Notes under the pieces: generated by a model
Seen by the model: only the letters and a program-made list of their open reading frames with translations
Databases searched by the model: none
What the model was told of the DNA's origin: nothing
Translations under genes and position numbers: made by a program
DNA from: Solobacterium sp.
GTDB lineage: Bacteria > Bacillota_I > Bacilli_A > Erysipelotrichales > Erysipelotrichaceae
Length of the DNA: 35,009 nt
Assembly (NCBI GenBank): GCA_017432325.1
Contig: JAFRJJ010000053.1
Location: 1 to 35,009 of the forward strand
Direction: 5' to 3'
In this document: positions 15,701 to 23,190 of the stretch, one piece after another
Numbering within the stretch: the first letter of the stretch is position 1
Layout: every line of letters starts with the position of its first letter

Positions 15701-16066
15701 ATGTTAAGTCAGAAAGTCAGAAAATACATCGATGAACACGCATTCTGCTCAGAATATCTGTTTGCGGACTGGGAGTCTTTTCTGGATATTCTCTATGCGG
15801 AAGGAGGGCGTGTCTGCGCGCTGCTGTGGTGGGATCATTGCAGAAAAGCGGAACAGCATATGTCAGTCGGAAGCGGGGGATACACAGACCCCGAAGATCC
15901 TGATTACATGTACGCGGAAACACAGTCCTGGGAAAACGGACTTTCGGTAATGAGCCTTAGCGAACTGAAAGATCACATCAACAAGGTGAGGGAAACCGGT
16001 CTTCCTTACTGCAGCCGGTTTTCCGGTCATGAACTGGTACCTTCCTTTTACCTGGATGGGGAGTGA
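15701..16066 (+). CDS. Hypothetical acidic protein, 121 residues
   Basis: From the ATG at 15701 the product begins MLSQKVRKYIDEHAFC and is rich in W, Y and acidic residues with no signal peptide or membrane segment. A second possible ATG lies at 15683. The later one is favoured by GAGGATC five bases upstream. I recognise no domain. It follows the HTH-Fic gene by 73 bases on the same strand with no terminator between them, so it may be co-transcribed. Codon use resembles the neighbours. Confidence 0.6.
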   Translation: MLSQKVRKYIDEHAFCSEYLFADWESFLDILYAEGGRVCALLWWDHCRKAEQHMSVGSGGYTDPEDPDYMYAETQSWENGLSVMSLSELKDHINKVRETGLPYCSRFSGHELVPSFYLDGE

Positions 16067-16418
16067 GCAAAAAAAGCTGCATAAAATACTGCTGTGCTGC
16101 TGCGTCAAATGATGCTGATGAAGCACAAACAGATCCTTGAGTCAGTTGGAAGGCATGCTTCCGGGTATCAAGACGAAGATGTCTGAGACAAGAAGACTAT
16201 ACAAGCTATCGCGAAAGATCTTTGTATGATCTTTCATCAGAAATCTGTTCTGATCACGGAAAGCGATGCAAAGGAATATTATGCTGCGGAAACAGACACA
16301 CAGGAAGGAAACAGGTAATATCAGGTGACGTGCACACTGAACTCTGATTCATCTTTCTGCATGAAAGTTATCCGGACTGAAAAGGATACGGACCGGATCA
16401 CGGTCCGAGGTGTGAGGT
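16067..16418 (+). other. 352-base intergenic stretch with hairpins and possible gene remnant
   Basis: This gap holds an inverted repeat GAAAGATC/GATCTTTC (16213-16235, 7-nt loop) and a decayed reading frame, described separately. GGACCG/CGGTCC (16390-16406) sits just before the next gene's ribosome site and could modulate initiation. I see no convincing promoter or terminator. Confidence 0.4.
16109..16318 (+). pseudogene. Possible remnant of a small gene interrupted by a TGA
   Basis: A frame beginning at ATG 16109 runs 25 codons to a TGA at 16184-16186. It then continues open in the same frame for 43 codons to TAA at 16318. The second part (including KDLCMIFHQKSVLITESDAK) reads like protein, with alternating hydrophobic and charged residues. 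It has no ribosome site and I recognise no family. It could equally be chance. Confidence 0.25.
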
Positions 16419-16733
16419 ATGACATTTGAAGAAGAAAAGATTGTTCAGAAATGGCTGCATTCTCTTTCCGGACTGAATGCGGAAACTAAAAAAATGTTCG
16501 GCTGCTACTGCCTGTACTGTGACGGGCAGGCTGTCGGCTGGATCCATGATGATGTCCTGAGTCTGCGGGAAGTGGGACTGGACTATCTGCCTGAAGATAT
16601 CAGGAGACCGGGCAAAGAGGATAAGATTAAGGAACTGGTGATCCCGCTTGATTATGCAGATGCTGAATGGCTGCCGAAAGCCGTTCAGGATACTGCTGAT
16701 ATCCGGAAAGGAAAGCGGCGCAATCAAATATAG
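16419..16733 (+). CDS. TfoX/Sxy N-terminal-domain family protein
   Basis: A 104-residue soluble protein. KKMFGCYCLYCDGQAVGWIHDDVLSLRE (residues about 22-49) matches the TfoX N-terminal pattern of R/K-MFGGYGLYxDGxxxGxIxDDxLYLK. Full-length TfoX/Sxy is a competence regulator in gammaproteobacteria. Stand-alone N-domains in Firmicutes have no established role, so no competence function is claimed. GAGG precedes the ATG at a suitable distance and a 6-bp hairpin lies just before it. A small membrane-protein gene begins 12 bases downstream and may share its mRNA. Confidence 0.65.
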   Translation: MTFEEEKIVQKWLHSLSGLNAETKKMFGCYCLYCDGQAVGWIHDDVLSLREVGLDYLPEDIRRPGKEDKIKELVIPLDYADAEWLPKAVQDTADIRKGKRRNQI

Positions 16734-16745
16734 CAGGGTATGTTT

Positions 16746-16937
16746 ATGAACAAAGATAAGAACAACAAGAAAAACGATAGCTCTTCCGCTATGGCGATCG
16801 GAATGTGCATCGGGATCGCGATCGGTACCGCGATCGGGTCTGCGACACACAATACCGGTCTTTGGATACCGGTGGGACTTTCTGTCGGCCTGTGCCTTGG
16901 CATGGCGCTGAGCAGTCAAAGCGAAGACGAGCAGTAA
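16746..16937 (+). CDS. Small glycine-zipper membrane protein
   Basis: A 63-residue protein. A charged N-terminus (MNKDKNNKKND) is followed by two hydrophobic helices separated by HNTGLW. The first helix has a GxxxGxxxG-type zipper (GMCIGIAIGTAIG), suited to tight helix packing in membranes. The second start codon (16746) is preferred over 16740 because the AGGG ribosome site is seven bases upstream of it. The tail SQSEDEQ is acidic. No family recognised. Confidence 0.6.
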   Translation: MNKDKNNKKNDSSSAMAIGMCIGIAIGTAIGSATHNTGLWIPVGLSVGLCLGMALSSQSEDEQ

Positions 16938-17044
16938 ATTAGTCGTTACATACAGGTCTGCCATGCTTTACCATCCTGATATTTACCCACAGGATTGTGA
17001 AAAAATGGTATACTTGTATCGTTTTTTACGGAGGCAATGATTCG

Positions 17045-19459
17045 ATGATGAAACAACCGGTCAGAACAAATGTTTCTGACTTTATAAAATCCATGATGGG
17101 TTCCCAGTTTGTCATTCCTGTTTACCAGAGAAATTACACCTGGAATCCTGATGCTGAAACAAAACGGTTTCTGGACGATATAGAGGATCTGCTCGGAGCT
17201 AAGATCAGCTCCCATTTCCTCGGTATCCTGATCTACATGGAATCGGAGATCTCAGCTATGTATAAAGAGATCCAGATCGTAGACGGTCAGCAGAGACTGA
17301 CGACATCTTTCATTTTCCTGCTTGCGCTCAAGGCGATTGCCAAGGAAGAACGTGACAGCAACGCTGCGGGTATGATCGATGACTATTATCTGTACAACCG
17401 ACATACCGTGGAACAGATCAAGCTCCGTCTGAAGCCCATGGTCAGTGACGATGACGTATATGCCAAGCTCGTCTACGGCAACGGAAAAGACCTGAGCCGC
17501 AGGGAGAAGGAAGGCAACGTCTACAGAAACTATGAATACATTTATAAACGGATCAGGGAATTCTCCAGAAAGTATTCCCTGCTGGAAATACTGAACACAC
17601 TCGGCAGGATGGATATCCTGGCGTTCCCGCTGTCCGATCATGATAATGCCCAGCAGATCTTTGAGTCAATCAACTCAACGGGTGCTCCGCTGACATCAGC
17701 CGATCTGATCCGTAATTATATTCTGATGAATGATACCAGCGATATCCAGGAACGCAATTATCGCCTGTACTGGAAGCCGCTGGAGGGATACTGCCCCGAT
17801 TCCAGAAAACTGGAAGAATTCTTCCGGTATTATATCGCCGCGAAAACATACAACCTGCTGAGCAAAAAGGATGTTTACCAGGGCTTCAAGGAGTACTGGA
17901 ATACTTCCAAAGACAGCAAGGAAGTACGGATGCGGGATATCAACCGCTACTGCCGTTACTATTATGAGATCTATACAGGACCGGCAGAGAATACAGCGCT
18001 GGAAGCTGTACTGAAAGAATTCCGGAGAAATGAATCACGGATGCCCGCGCCTTTCCTGCTGGAAATGTTCCGTATGTTTGATGACGAAGAGATCAGTGAA
18101 AAGGATCTCTGCGCAGTCGTACGCCTGATCGACTCCTATCTGATGAGAAGGGCACTGGTCGGCAATGACTCCGGCGGACTGAGCAGGTATTTCCCGCAGC
18201 TCCTGAGATCCGTGATGAATGCGCATAAAAAGAATGCCAAGCGGAATATCATGGACATCCTGAAGGTCAACCTGATCCGTTATAACCGCGGCAAGGCCTA
18301 CGCTATGCCGAGTGATGAACTGCTCAGAAGCAGACTGAGGGAAGTCAACGCATATTCACTGATGTGCATCAGGCCCGTGCTTGAAAGGATCGAGCATGAC
18401 GGGGCAACGGCTGAGGTGGATACCTCCAACCTGAATATCGAACATATCATGCCCCAGCATCCCAACAACTACTGGAAGAAGGCTGCACAGGCAAAGAATG
18501 ATGATGAGTATTCCTTCTATGCGAACCTGATCGGCAACCTGACGCTGTGCGCTGAGTATGACAATACGCGTATGGGCAACCAGGACTTTGCCTTCAAGAA
18601 GAAGGTACTGTCCAAGACACTGCATATCCGTATGAACACGGAAATACTCAAGCTGAACGAATGGACACCGAAGGATATCCTGGAACGCTGCGACAGACTG
18701 GCTGCCCAGATCATCCGTCTGTACCCGTATGAGGACGCATCTGTTACAGTCGAAGACGAGAAGGATGATGACATGATCGTCCTGACCGCACCGACAGTCA
18801 ACGCCAGAGCTGTATATCACAGCCCCGACAATATCGAAGTGCTTTCCGGTACGACCATGAAGGCATACGGACCTCAGGAAATGAAGTCCATGAAGTCATT
18901 GTTTACCAGCCTGATGTCATCCGGTGTATTATCCGAGGCGGAAGACGGCAGGATCCAGTTTGACAGAAACTATCAGTTCCGTGACCTGAATACCGCTGCC
19001 CAGTTCCTCATGCACAGAGGCGGAGACAATACCGCCGCATGGACAAGGGAGAACGGTGAAGCGCTGACGCTCAAACCGGTGGAAACAGCTCCTGCCAAGC
19101 CTGTACAGCAGCAGCCGGCAAAGAAAAAGCTGCAGCCCCGCAGACGTCAGTCACAGCAGAAGAAACAGAAATCTGCTCAACAGAAGAATCCTGAACAGAA
19201 AAAGCAGGAAGCACCTGCGCAGAAGAAACAGGAACAGAAAAAGCAGGAAGCTCCGGTTCAGCAGAAAAACAAGCAGAATCCTTCCGGAAACCAGCAGCCC
19301 AAGGCCAGAAATGAAAAGCCCCGCACAGAACAGGAACGCAAAATGGAAGTCCGTGTCATCAGGGCGGATAAAAAGGAACCTGCTGAAAAGAAGGAACAGG
19401 CAAAGAAAAAAACAGATACTTCAGGTTTTCTGAAGAATCTGTTCAGATCCAAGGGTTAA
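17045..19459 (+). CDS. GmrSD-like DUF262/DUF1524 protein with DUF4357-like domain and long basic tail
   Basis: An 804-residue protein. The N-terminal DUF262 (ParB/GmrS-like) domain has VIPVYQRNYTW (residues 24-33) and the nucleotide-hydrolysis motif DGQQR (80-84). A DUF1524 HNH-type nuclease domain carries IEHIMPQHP (catalytic H467) and NLIGNLTLCAEYDNTRMGN. Residues about 590-670 resemble DUF4357. The last 120 residues are a low-complexity Lys/Gln/Glu-rich tail with a 13-codon repeat. DUF262-DUF1524 pairs form type IV restriction enzymes (GmrSD, BrxU) and SspE, which attack modified phage DNA, so a role in phage defence is likely. No methylase or partner gene is adjacent. The start follows GGAGG by ten bases. 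Codon use is like the host's, so there is no sign of recent transfer. Confidence 0.85.
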   Translation: MMKQPVRTNVSDFIKSMMGSQFVIPVYQRNYTWNPDAETKRFLDDIEDLLGAKISSHFLGILIYMESEISAMYKEIQIVDGQQRLTTSFIFLLALKAIAKEERDSNAAGMIDDYYLYNRHTVEQIKLRLKPMVSDDDVYAKLVYGNGKDLSRREKEGNVYRNYEYIYKRIREFSRKYSLLEILNTLGRMDILAFPLSDHDNAQQIFESINSTGAPLTSADLIRNYILMNDTSDIQERNYRLYWKPLEGYCPDSRKLEEFFRYYIAAKTYNLLSKKDVYQGFKEYWNTSKDSKEVRMRDINRYCRYYYEIYTGPAENTALEAVLKEFRRNESRMPAPFLLEMFRMFDDEEISEKDLCAVVRLIDSYLMRRALVGNDSGGLSRYFPQLLRSVMNAHKKNAKRNIMDILKVNLIRYNRGKAYAMPSDELLRSRLREVNAYSLMCIRPVLERIEHDGATAEVDTSNLNIEHIMPQHPNNYWKKAAQAKNDDEYSFYANLIGNLTLCAEYDNTRMGNQDFAFKKKVLSKTLHIRMNTEILKLNEWTPKDILERCDRLAAQIIRLYPYEDASVTVEDEKDDDMIVLTAPTVNARAVYHSPDNIEVLSGTTMKAYGPQEMKSMKSLFTSLMSSGVLSEAEDGRIQFDRNYQFRDLNTAAQFLMHRGGDNTAAWTRENGEALTLKPVETAPAKPVQQQPAKKKLQPRRRQSQQKKQKSAQQKNPEQKKQEAPAQKKQEQKKQEAPVQQKNKQNPSGNQQPKARNEKPRTEQERKMEVRVIRADKKEPAEKKEQAKKKTDTSGFLKNLFRSKG
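19193..19270 (+). repeat. 39-bp tandem repeat in the basic tail of the GmrSD-like gene
   Basis: The 20-base start of the unit, GAACAGAAAAAGCAGGAAGC, recurs at 19193 and 19232, giving about two copies of a 13-residue unit containing EQKKQEAP. The second copy diverges at its end. Confidence 0.7.
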
Positions 19460-20544
19460 TCCCGCAGGGAGTAATAATCTTTGTATTTCTGAAACGCATT
19501 AGGGATCGCGCGCTGAGCGAGATCCTTTTTGTCTGCCAGGATACAGTCTTCCGCACATGTCAGAGGGGACGCGGTCCTGATCTCATATGCGCGCATATGC
19601 CACTCCAGATGGGTGAAGATATGCTTGCTGTCGGGAAGCCGCCTGATATGCAGAGGTTCGAACCCCATTCGTTCCGTTTCATCCAGTGCTTCCCTGACGG
19701 ACAGCACGGCATCAACGGAAGGGAATTCATAAAGTCCGGCAAGAAGTCCTGTCTCAGGGCGTTTATGAAGCAGGAAGTGCTCACCATCCCGGATGACCAG
19801 AATGGTCTTATCAATGATCCTGCGCTGTTTCAGCGGACTCCTGTAAGGAATTTTGTCTATAGTCTGTTCAAGACATGCTGTACATACATGTTTAAAAGGA
19901 CATTCACTGCAGTGCGGGAGACCGTTGGGAACACAGACAAGGGCCCCGAGCTCCATCCATGCCTGGGTAAAGTCCCGGACGGTATCCCTGTCCGGTGTCC
20001 ATGTATCATAACAGCGCTGAATGATCTCTTCCATCATCTGCTTTGTATGAACATCCCGGATATCATCTTCCATGCCGAACAGTCTTGCCAGCACCCGCAT
20101 GACATTGCCATCCACCGCTGCAGCAGGTCTGCCATAGGCAATGGCAGAAATAGCACCGGCTGTATACGGACCGATCCCCGGCAGGCGGATCAGCTCATCA
20201 CGCTCTTCCGGGAGTTTTCCCCCATACTTATCCATGAGCACGGCTGCGCATTTCTTCAGGTTTCTTGCCCGGCTGTAATAGCCCATGCCTTCCCATAGCC
20301 GCATCAGTCTGTCGTCATCACATGACGCAAGAGAAGGGATATCGGGAAGCTCGGAAGTAAATTCAATGAATTTATCCCGTACCGCCTCTACACGTGTCTG
20401 CTGCAGCATGATCTCGCTCAGCCAGACATGGTATGGATCGCCTGTTTCACGCCATGGCAGTTCACGCTTATTCGCCGAATACCATGACAGCAGTTCAGTC
20501 TTCATGTCATCTGTAATTTCATATGTCTGTTTGTGGCTGTTCAT
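19456..20544 (-). CDS. mutY: Adenine DNA glycosylase MutY
   Basis: A 362-residue base-excision-repair enzyme that removes adenine mispaired with 8-oxoguanine. Visible are LSEIMLQQT with the catalytic Glu44, the helix-hairpin-helix LPGIGPYTAGAI, the catalytic Asp145 in VDGNVMR, and four cluster cysteines (C204, C212, C215, C221). These have spacing C-x7-C-x2-C-x5-C, one residue longer than the E. coli pattern. A C-terminal NUDIX-like domain for 8-oxoguanine recognition follows (LLHKRPETGLLAGLYEFP). Its stop codon and that of the convergent GmrSD-like gene overlap in the palindrome TTAA at 19456-19459, with no room for a terminator between them. Confidence 0.95.
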   Translation of the reverse strand: MNSHKQTYEITDDMKTELLSWYSANKRELPWRETGDPYHVWLSEIMLQQTRVEAVRDKFIEFTSELPDIPSLASCDDDRLMRLWEGMGYYSRARNLKKCAAVLMDKYGGKLPEERDELIRLPGIGPYTAGAISAIAYGRPAAAVDGNVMRVLARLFGMEDDIRDVHTKQMMEEIIQRCYDTWTPDRDTVRDFTQAWMELGALVCVPNGLPHCSECPFKHVCTACLEQTIDKIPYRSPLKQRRIIDKTILVIRDGEHFLLHKRPETGLLAGLYEFPSVDAVLSVREALDETERMGFEPLHIRRLPDSKHIFTHLEWHMRAYEIRTASPLTCAEDCILADKKDLAQRAIPNAFQKYKDYYSLRD

Positions 20545-20572
20545 GAAAACAATTTTACAACGGTTTTGATAA

Positions 20573-20601
20573 TTGAGAAAAGGCAGATACTGGTTTATAA
20601 T
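20573..20601 (+). promoter_or_regulatory. Promoter of tRNA-Gly
   Basis: -35 TTGAGA (20573-20578), a 17-bp spacer and -10 TATAAT (20596-20601) end 11 bases before the tRNA. Confidence 0.8.
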
Positions 20602-20612
20602 GTACTGGCAAT

Positions 20613-20683
20613 GCAGGCGTGGTTCAATGGCAGAACCTCAGCTTCCCAAGCTGATGACGCGGGTTCGATTCCCGTCGCCTGCT
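20613..20683 (+). tRNA. tRNA-Gly (anticodon CCC)
   Basis: Cloverleaf with acceptor GCAGGCG/CGCCTGC, discriminator T, anticodon loop TTCCCAA in stem TCAGC/GCTGA, and T arm CGGG-TTCGATT-CCCG. CCA is not encoded. A six-base T-run (20685-20690) follows at once and may end the transcript. Confidence 0.95.
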
Positions 20684-20710
20684 CTTTTTTAATGCTTTCA
20701 GGCTTGTACG

Positions 20711-20737
20711 AAGAAGAAAAAGCTGCCGTTAAGCAGC
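20711..20737 (-). terminator. Intrinsic terminator downstream of the acetyltransferase gene
   Basis: GCTGC (20722-20726) pairs with GCAGC (20733-20737), and on the minus strand a T-rich run follows. A second hairpin CGGAAAG/CTTTCCG (20773-20789) lies nearer the gene without a clear T-run. Confidence 0.6.
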
Positions 20738-20836
20738 GATCAGAGAAGATTCGGATGAAATAAGTGTTTATACGGAAAGAGCCTTTCCGCCAATACCAAC
20801 GCTATCCGCGGACTCTGATAAACAAGATCTCCGTTT

Positions 20837-21448
20837 TTACAGCAACTCCTGCGGGATCCGGCGGTTATGGTCGTAGTATTCCCGGTCAAGCTGATCAAGC
20901 GGGCGGATCACGCGACAGGGATTTCCGAAAGCGAGAACATTTTCCGGAATATCCTTTGTTACGATGCTTCCGGCACCGATGACGCTGTTGTCTCCGATCG
21001 TAACACCGGGAAGAATGATGGCTCCGGCACCGATCCAGCAGTTTTTCCCGATCCGTACGGGAAGATTGTACTGCAGTCCTTTTTCCCTGTGTTCCGGAGA
21101 GAGGGGATGGGTACCGGTGCAGATCGTTACATTCGGACCGAACATGGTATGATCCCCGATCTCGATCACAGTATCATCGACCATGGTCAGGTTGAAATTG
21201 GCATAGACATAATTTCCGAGCTTTACGAAATGACCGCCCCAGTTGGCATGCAGCGGCGGTTCAATATAACAGCCTTCGCCGACCTGGGCAAACATCTGCT
21301 TCAGAAGTGTCTGCCGTTTTTCCTGTTCCTCAGGTTTTGTCTGATTATATTCGTACTGAAGCAGAAGACACTGTTTCTGGACAGCCTGGATATCGCTCAG
21401 ATTGGGATCATACAGATCACGGCTGTGCAGCAGATCAAATTCACTCAT
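20837..21448 (-). CDS. Sugar O-acetyltransferase (maltose/galactoside acetyltransferase family)
   Basis: A 203-residue enzyme that transfers acetyl from acetyl-CoA to a sugar hydroxyl. It has the Mac-type N-terminal helical domain (LYDPNLSDIQAVQKQCLLLQ) followed by left-handed beta-helix hexapeptide repeats. VYANFNLTMVD, IGDHTMFGPNVTICTGTHPL (with the catalytic His), IGKNCWIGAGAIILPGVTIG and GAGSIVTKDIPENVLAFGNPCRVIR are the typical blocks. AGGTG lies four bases before the ATG. Such genes are often isolated detoxification functions; the true substrate cannot be told from sequence. Confidence 0.9.
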   Translation of the reverse strand: MSEFDLLHSRDLYDPNLSDIQAVQKQCLLLQYEYNQTKPEEQEKRQTLLKQMFAQVGEGCYIEPPLHANWGGHFVKLGNYVYANFNLTMVDDTVIEIGDHTMFGPNVTICTGTHPLSPEHREKGLQYNLPVRIGKNCWIGAGAIILPGVTIGDNSVIGAGSIVTKDIPENVLAFGNPCRVIRPLDQLDREYYDHNRRIPQELL

Positions 21449-21472
21449 AAAGCACCTCTTTTTCTTCAGTAT

Positions 21473-21506
21473 AAAGCAGACAGTACATTTCTGCACTGTC
21501 TGCTTT
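21473..21506. promoter_or_regulatory. Perfect 12-bp inverted repeat upstream of the acetyltransferase gene
   Basis: AAAGCAGACAGT (21473-21484) and ACTGTCTGCTTT (21495-21506) enclose a 10-nt loop. On the minus strand TATACT overlaps its end, so it could be an operator or a terminator before the acetyltransferase gene. The right arm is partly made of the duplicated DUF1232 region. Confidence 0.5.
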
Positions 21507-21706
21507 GACGGGATATTTTTAATTCTCTGAAGGTTCTTCCGGTATCTTGCGTGTCTGACGCCACTGTGCGTATGCGGACAGTTCCGGCTCTACCATTTTC
21601 AGCACGACCATTGCGACACCGATATCGTCCAGATGTCCGATCAGCGGGATGTTGTCGGGGATCAGGTCTTTTCTCTTCACAAAGTAGAGGAAAGAACTGA
21701 CGATCG
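21501..21706. repeat. Direct repeat copy 1 (206 bp, shared with 22747-22952)
   Basis: Aligned by eye with 22747-22952 it shows nine mismatches in 206 bases (about 96% identity), same orientation, offset 1246 bp. It contains the 3' part of the DUF1232 gene and its downstream end. Confidence 0.9.
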
Positions 21707-21773
21707 TGTCGATCAGGAAAGCTTTGACTAGTTTTGTTACAACTCGAAATAACAGATTAGTTATACGATTCAA
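21519..21773 (-). pseudogene. Truncated chimeric DUF1232 gene copy
   Basis: The frame encodes 84 residues. From IVSSFLYFVKRKDLIPDN to the stop it is nearly identical to the C-terminal half of the full DUF1232 protein encoded at 22765-23190. Its upstream residues VKAFLI are not from that gene. They match VKAFLIGAIV of the YhfC-like protein, and 32 bases (21698-21729) match 23978-24009 with three mismatches. It therefore looks like the product of a fusion between duplicated yhfC and DUF1232 sequences at the shared TGACGATCG. It lacks a ribosome site and the first half of the domain protein, so it is probably not functional. Confidence 0.75.
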
Positions 21774-22004
21774 TCTTATGTAAAATAGAAGCTTTAAAAC
21801 TTACATGTGACTTGTATGTATTTACAATCTCTTAACTTCCTCCGCAAGGTATTCTTCAATCAGATAAATCTCAGCTATAGGTTGTTTTAAATTTGTTGAA
21901 AAACGGATGATGCTCTGGTGACATAGGACAAAACGATTTTTACATCGATATGAGTATCATTGAATTTGCTTTTTGCAGAAGAAATAATCATTCGATTCGT
22001 CCAC

Positions 22005-22033
22005 TTGAAATACGTATTAATACGTATTATTAT
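22005..22033 (+). promoter_or_regulatory. hicAB promoter and 20-bp palindromic operator
   Basis: -35 TTGAAA (22005-22010), a 17-bp spacer and -10 TATTAT (22028-22033). The spacer is filled by a perfect 20-bp palindrome, AATACGTATT twice in tandem (22009-22028), ideally placed for repression by HicB or the HicAB complex. Confidence 0.8.
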
Positions 22034-22057
22034 ATTACCGTGATAAGGAGGGGCCAT

Positions 22058-22249
22058 ATGCCTATGACGTCCAAGGCAATGGTTGCACTTCTTCTGAAAA
22101 ACGGGTTTATTGAGGTGACCGGAAATGGTTCTCATAGAAAATTCTATAATCCTGTTACAAAGAAGAAGGCAATAGTGCCTTACCACAATGGGGACCTGGG
22201 AAAAGGATTGGAACAAGCCATCCTGAAACTGGCAGGGCTGAAAAAATAA
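22058..22249 (+). CDS. hicA: HicA-family toxin (mRNA interferase)
   Basis: A 63-residue protein with a double-stranded-RNA-binding-like fold. GNGSHRKFYNP (catalytic His26) and VPYHNGDLGKGLEQAILKLAGL are the family hallmarks. HicA cleaves mRNA in a translation-independent way and is neutralised by HicB. AAGGAGG lies close upstream of the ATG at 22058. The toxin gene comes first and its antitoxin 33 bases later, the usual order for this family. The upstream gap (21774-22057) is AT-rich and otherwise lacks a clear gene. Confidence 0.92.
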   Translation: MPMTSKAMVALLLKNGFIEVTGNGSHRKFYNPVTKKKAIVPYHNGDLGKGLEQAILKLAGLKK

Positions 22250-22282
22250 GCCCTTCCCCATTTCTGAAAGAGAGAGGTGCAT

Positions 22283-22687
22283 ATGGGAAACATTTACTAT
22301 CCTGCCGTATTTCATGTTTCTGAGGATAATAGTGGCTACTGGATCGAGTTTCCGGACCTTCCCGGTTGTTTTACAGAAGGGAAAACCGATAAAGAAGCCG
22401 TGGAAATGGCAAAAGATGCCTTAAGCCTGTATCTTGATACAAGTGATGAGGATTTTGAGTTCTCCATCAATCAGCCGTCTTCGCTGTCAGACATTCAAAA
22501 AAAATATCCGGGTGAGATCATTATGCTGATAGAAGGGGATCCGGGATATTATGCCCGGAAATATAACACTAAAGCTGTAAAAAAAACACTGACAATTCCC
22601 CAATGGCTGAATGACCGTGCGGTAAAAGAAAAAATCAATTTCTCAAAAGTACTGCAGGATGCATTGATCTCAAAACTAGGATTATAG
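22283..22687 (+). CDS. hicB: HicB-family antitoxin
   Basis: A 134-residue protein. The N-terminal degraded RNase-H-like domain (YYPAVFHVSEDNSGYWIEFPDLPGCFTEG) binds and blocks HicA. A DNA-binding C-terminus of ribbon-helix-helix type (KKTLTIPQWLNDRAVKEKINFSKVLQDAL) would recognise the operator at 22009-22028. The start at 22283 is preferred over a GTG six bases earlier because GAGAGAGG lies five bases upstream. Length is normal. The cassette ends at a terminator shared with the convergent DUF1232 gene. Confidence 0.92.
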   Translation: MGNIYYPAVFHVSEDNSGYWIEFPDLPGCFTEGKTDKEAVEMAKDALSLYLDTSDEDFEFSINQPSSLSDIQKKYPGEIIMLIEGDPGYYARKYNTKAVKKTLTIPQWLNDRAVKEKINFSKVLQDALISKLGL

Positions 22688-22712
22688 TTTAAATCTCATT
22701 TCCAATATGAAA

Positions 22713-22766
22713 ATCCCGCCTCAGCGGTGCCGTGTTCAGCACAGTATGCTTTGGCGGGATATTTTT
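22713..22766. terminator. Terminator between hicB and the DUF1232 gene
   Basis: ATCCCGCC (22713-22720) pairs with GGCGGGAT (22753-22760), enclosing a smaller GTGC/GCAC hairpin, with ATTTTT after it. It sits between two convergent genes. Confidence 0.7.
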
Positions 22767-22952
22767 AATTTTCTGAAGGTTCTTCCGGTGTCTCGCGTGT
22801 CTGACGCCACTGTGCGTATGCGGACAGTTCCGGCTCTACCATTTTCAGTGCAACCATTGCGACACCGATATCGTCCAGATGCCCGATCAGCGGGATGTTG
22901 TCGGGGATCAGGTCTTTTCTCTTCACAAAGTAGAGGAAAGAGCTGACGATCG
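22747..22952. repeat. Direct repeat copy 2 (206 bp, shared with 21501-21706)
   Basis: This is the copy inside the intact DUF1232 gene, probably the parent of the truncated copy upstream. The pair flanks the hicAB cassette. Confidence 0.9.
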
Positions 22953-23190
22953 CTGCGATCACTTTCGGAGAAACTTCCGTGTAGTCCTTTGTGACATAGC
23001 TCTTGACCATGGAGATCATAAGCGGGACATTGGACAGTGTCGTACCGACTGTCGGTACATCCTTCAGCCTTGTCTGAAGGTCATCCAGAAGTCCGTCGAT
23101 CTTTGCCGGATCCTGGATCAGTTCCTGTGCCTGATCAATTCCGTTGTCAATTGCGGCTTTTGCTTTTTCAAGATCAAATGATGTTTCCAT
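22765..23190 (-). CDS. DUF1232 (YkvA-type) protein
   Basis: A 141-residue protein with a helical N-terminal half and the DUF1232 signature FLYFVKRKDLIPDNIPLIGHLDDIGVAMVAL (residues about 87-117), close to the usual LIPDxIPxxGxLDD pattern. The family is membrane-associated but its function is not established. AAAGGA lies upstream of the ATG at 23190. It is a single gene, separated from the yhfC operon by a terminator at 23329-23354. Its upstream region carries one AATACGTATT (23290-23299), the half-site of the hicAB operator. A truncated copy lies at 21519-21773. Confidence 0.85.
   Translation of the reverse strand: METSFDLEKAKAAIDNGIDQAQELIQDPAKIDGLLDDLQTRLKDVPTVGTTLSNVPLMISMVKSYVTKDYTEVSPKVIAAIVSSFLYFVKRKDLIPDNIPLIGHLDDIGVAMVALKMVEPELSAYAQWRQTRETPEEPSEN

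Noticed and set aside
19193..19400. Repeats in the GmrSD-like tail as a CRISPR-like array
   Set aside because: They are an in-frame low-complexity coding repeat with fewer than three copies and no spacers.
21780..21970. Minus-strand protein-like fragments (ending SVFQQI, then in another frame EYLAEEVKRL) as a frameshifted gene remnant
   Set aside because: The pieces are short, in different frames and unrecognised; the supposed upstream part is antisense to hicA.
21501..22952. The direct repeats as ends of a mobile element carrying hicAB
   Set aside because: The repeats are parts of a DUF1232 gene, not terminal inverted repeats; there is no transposase, integrase or target-site duplication.
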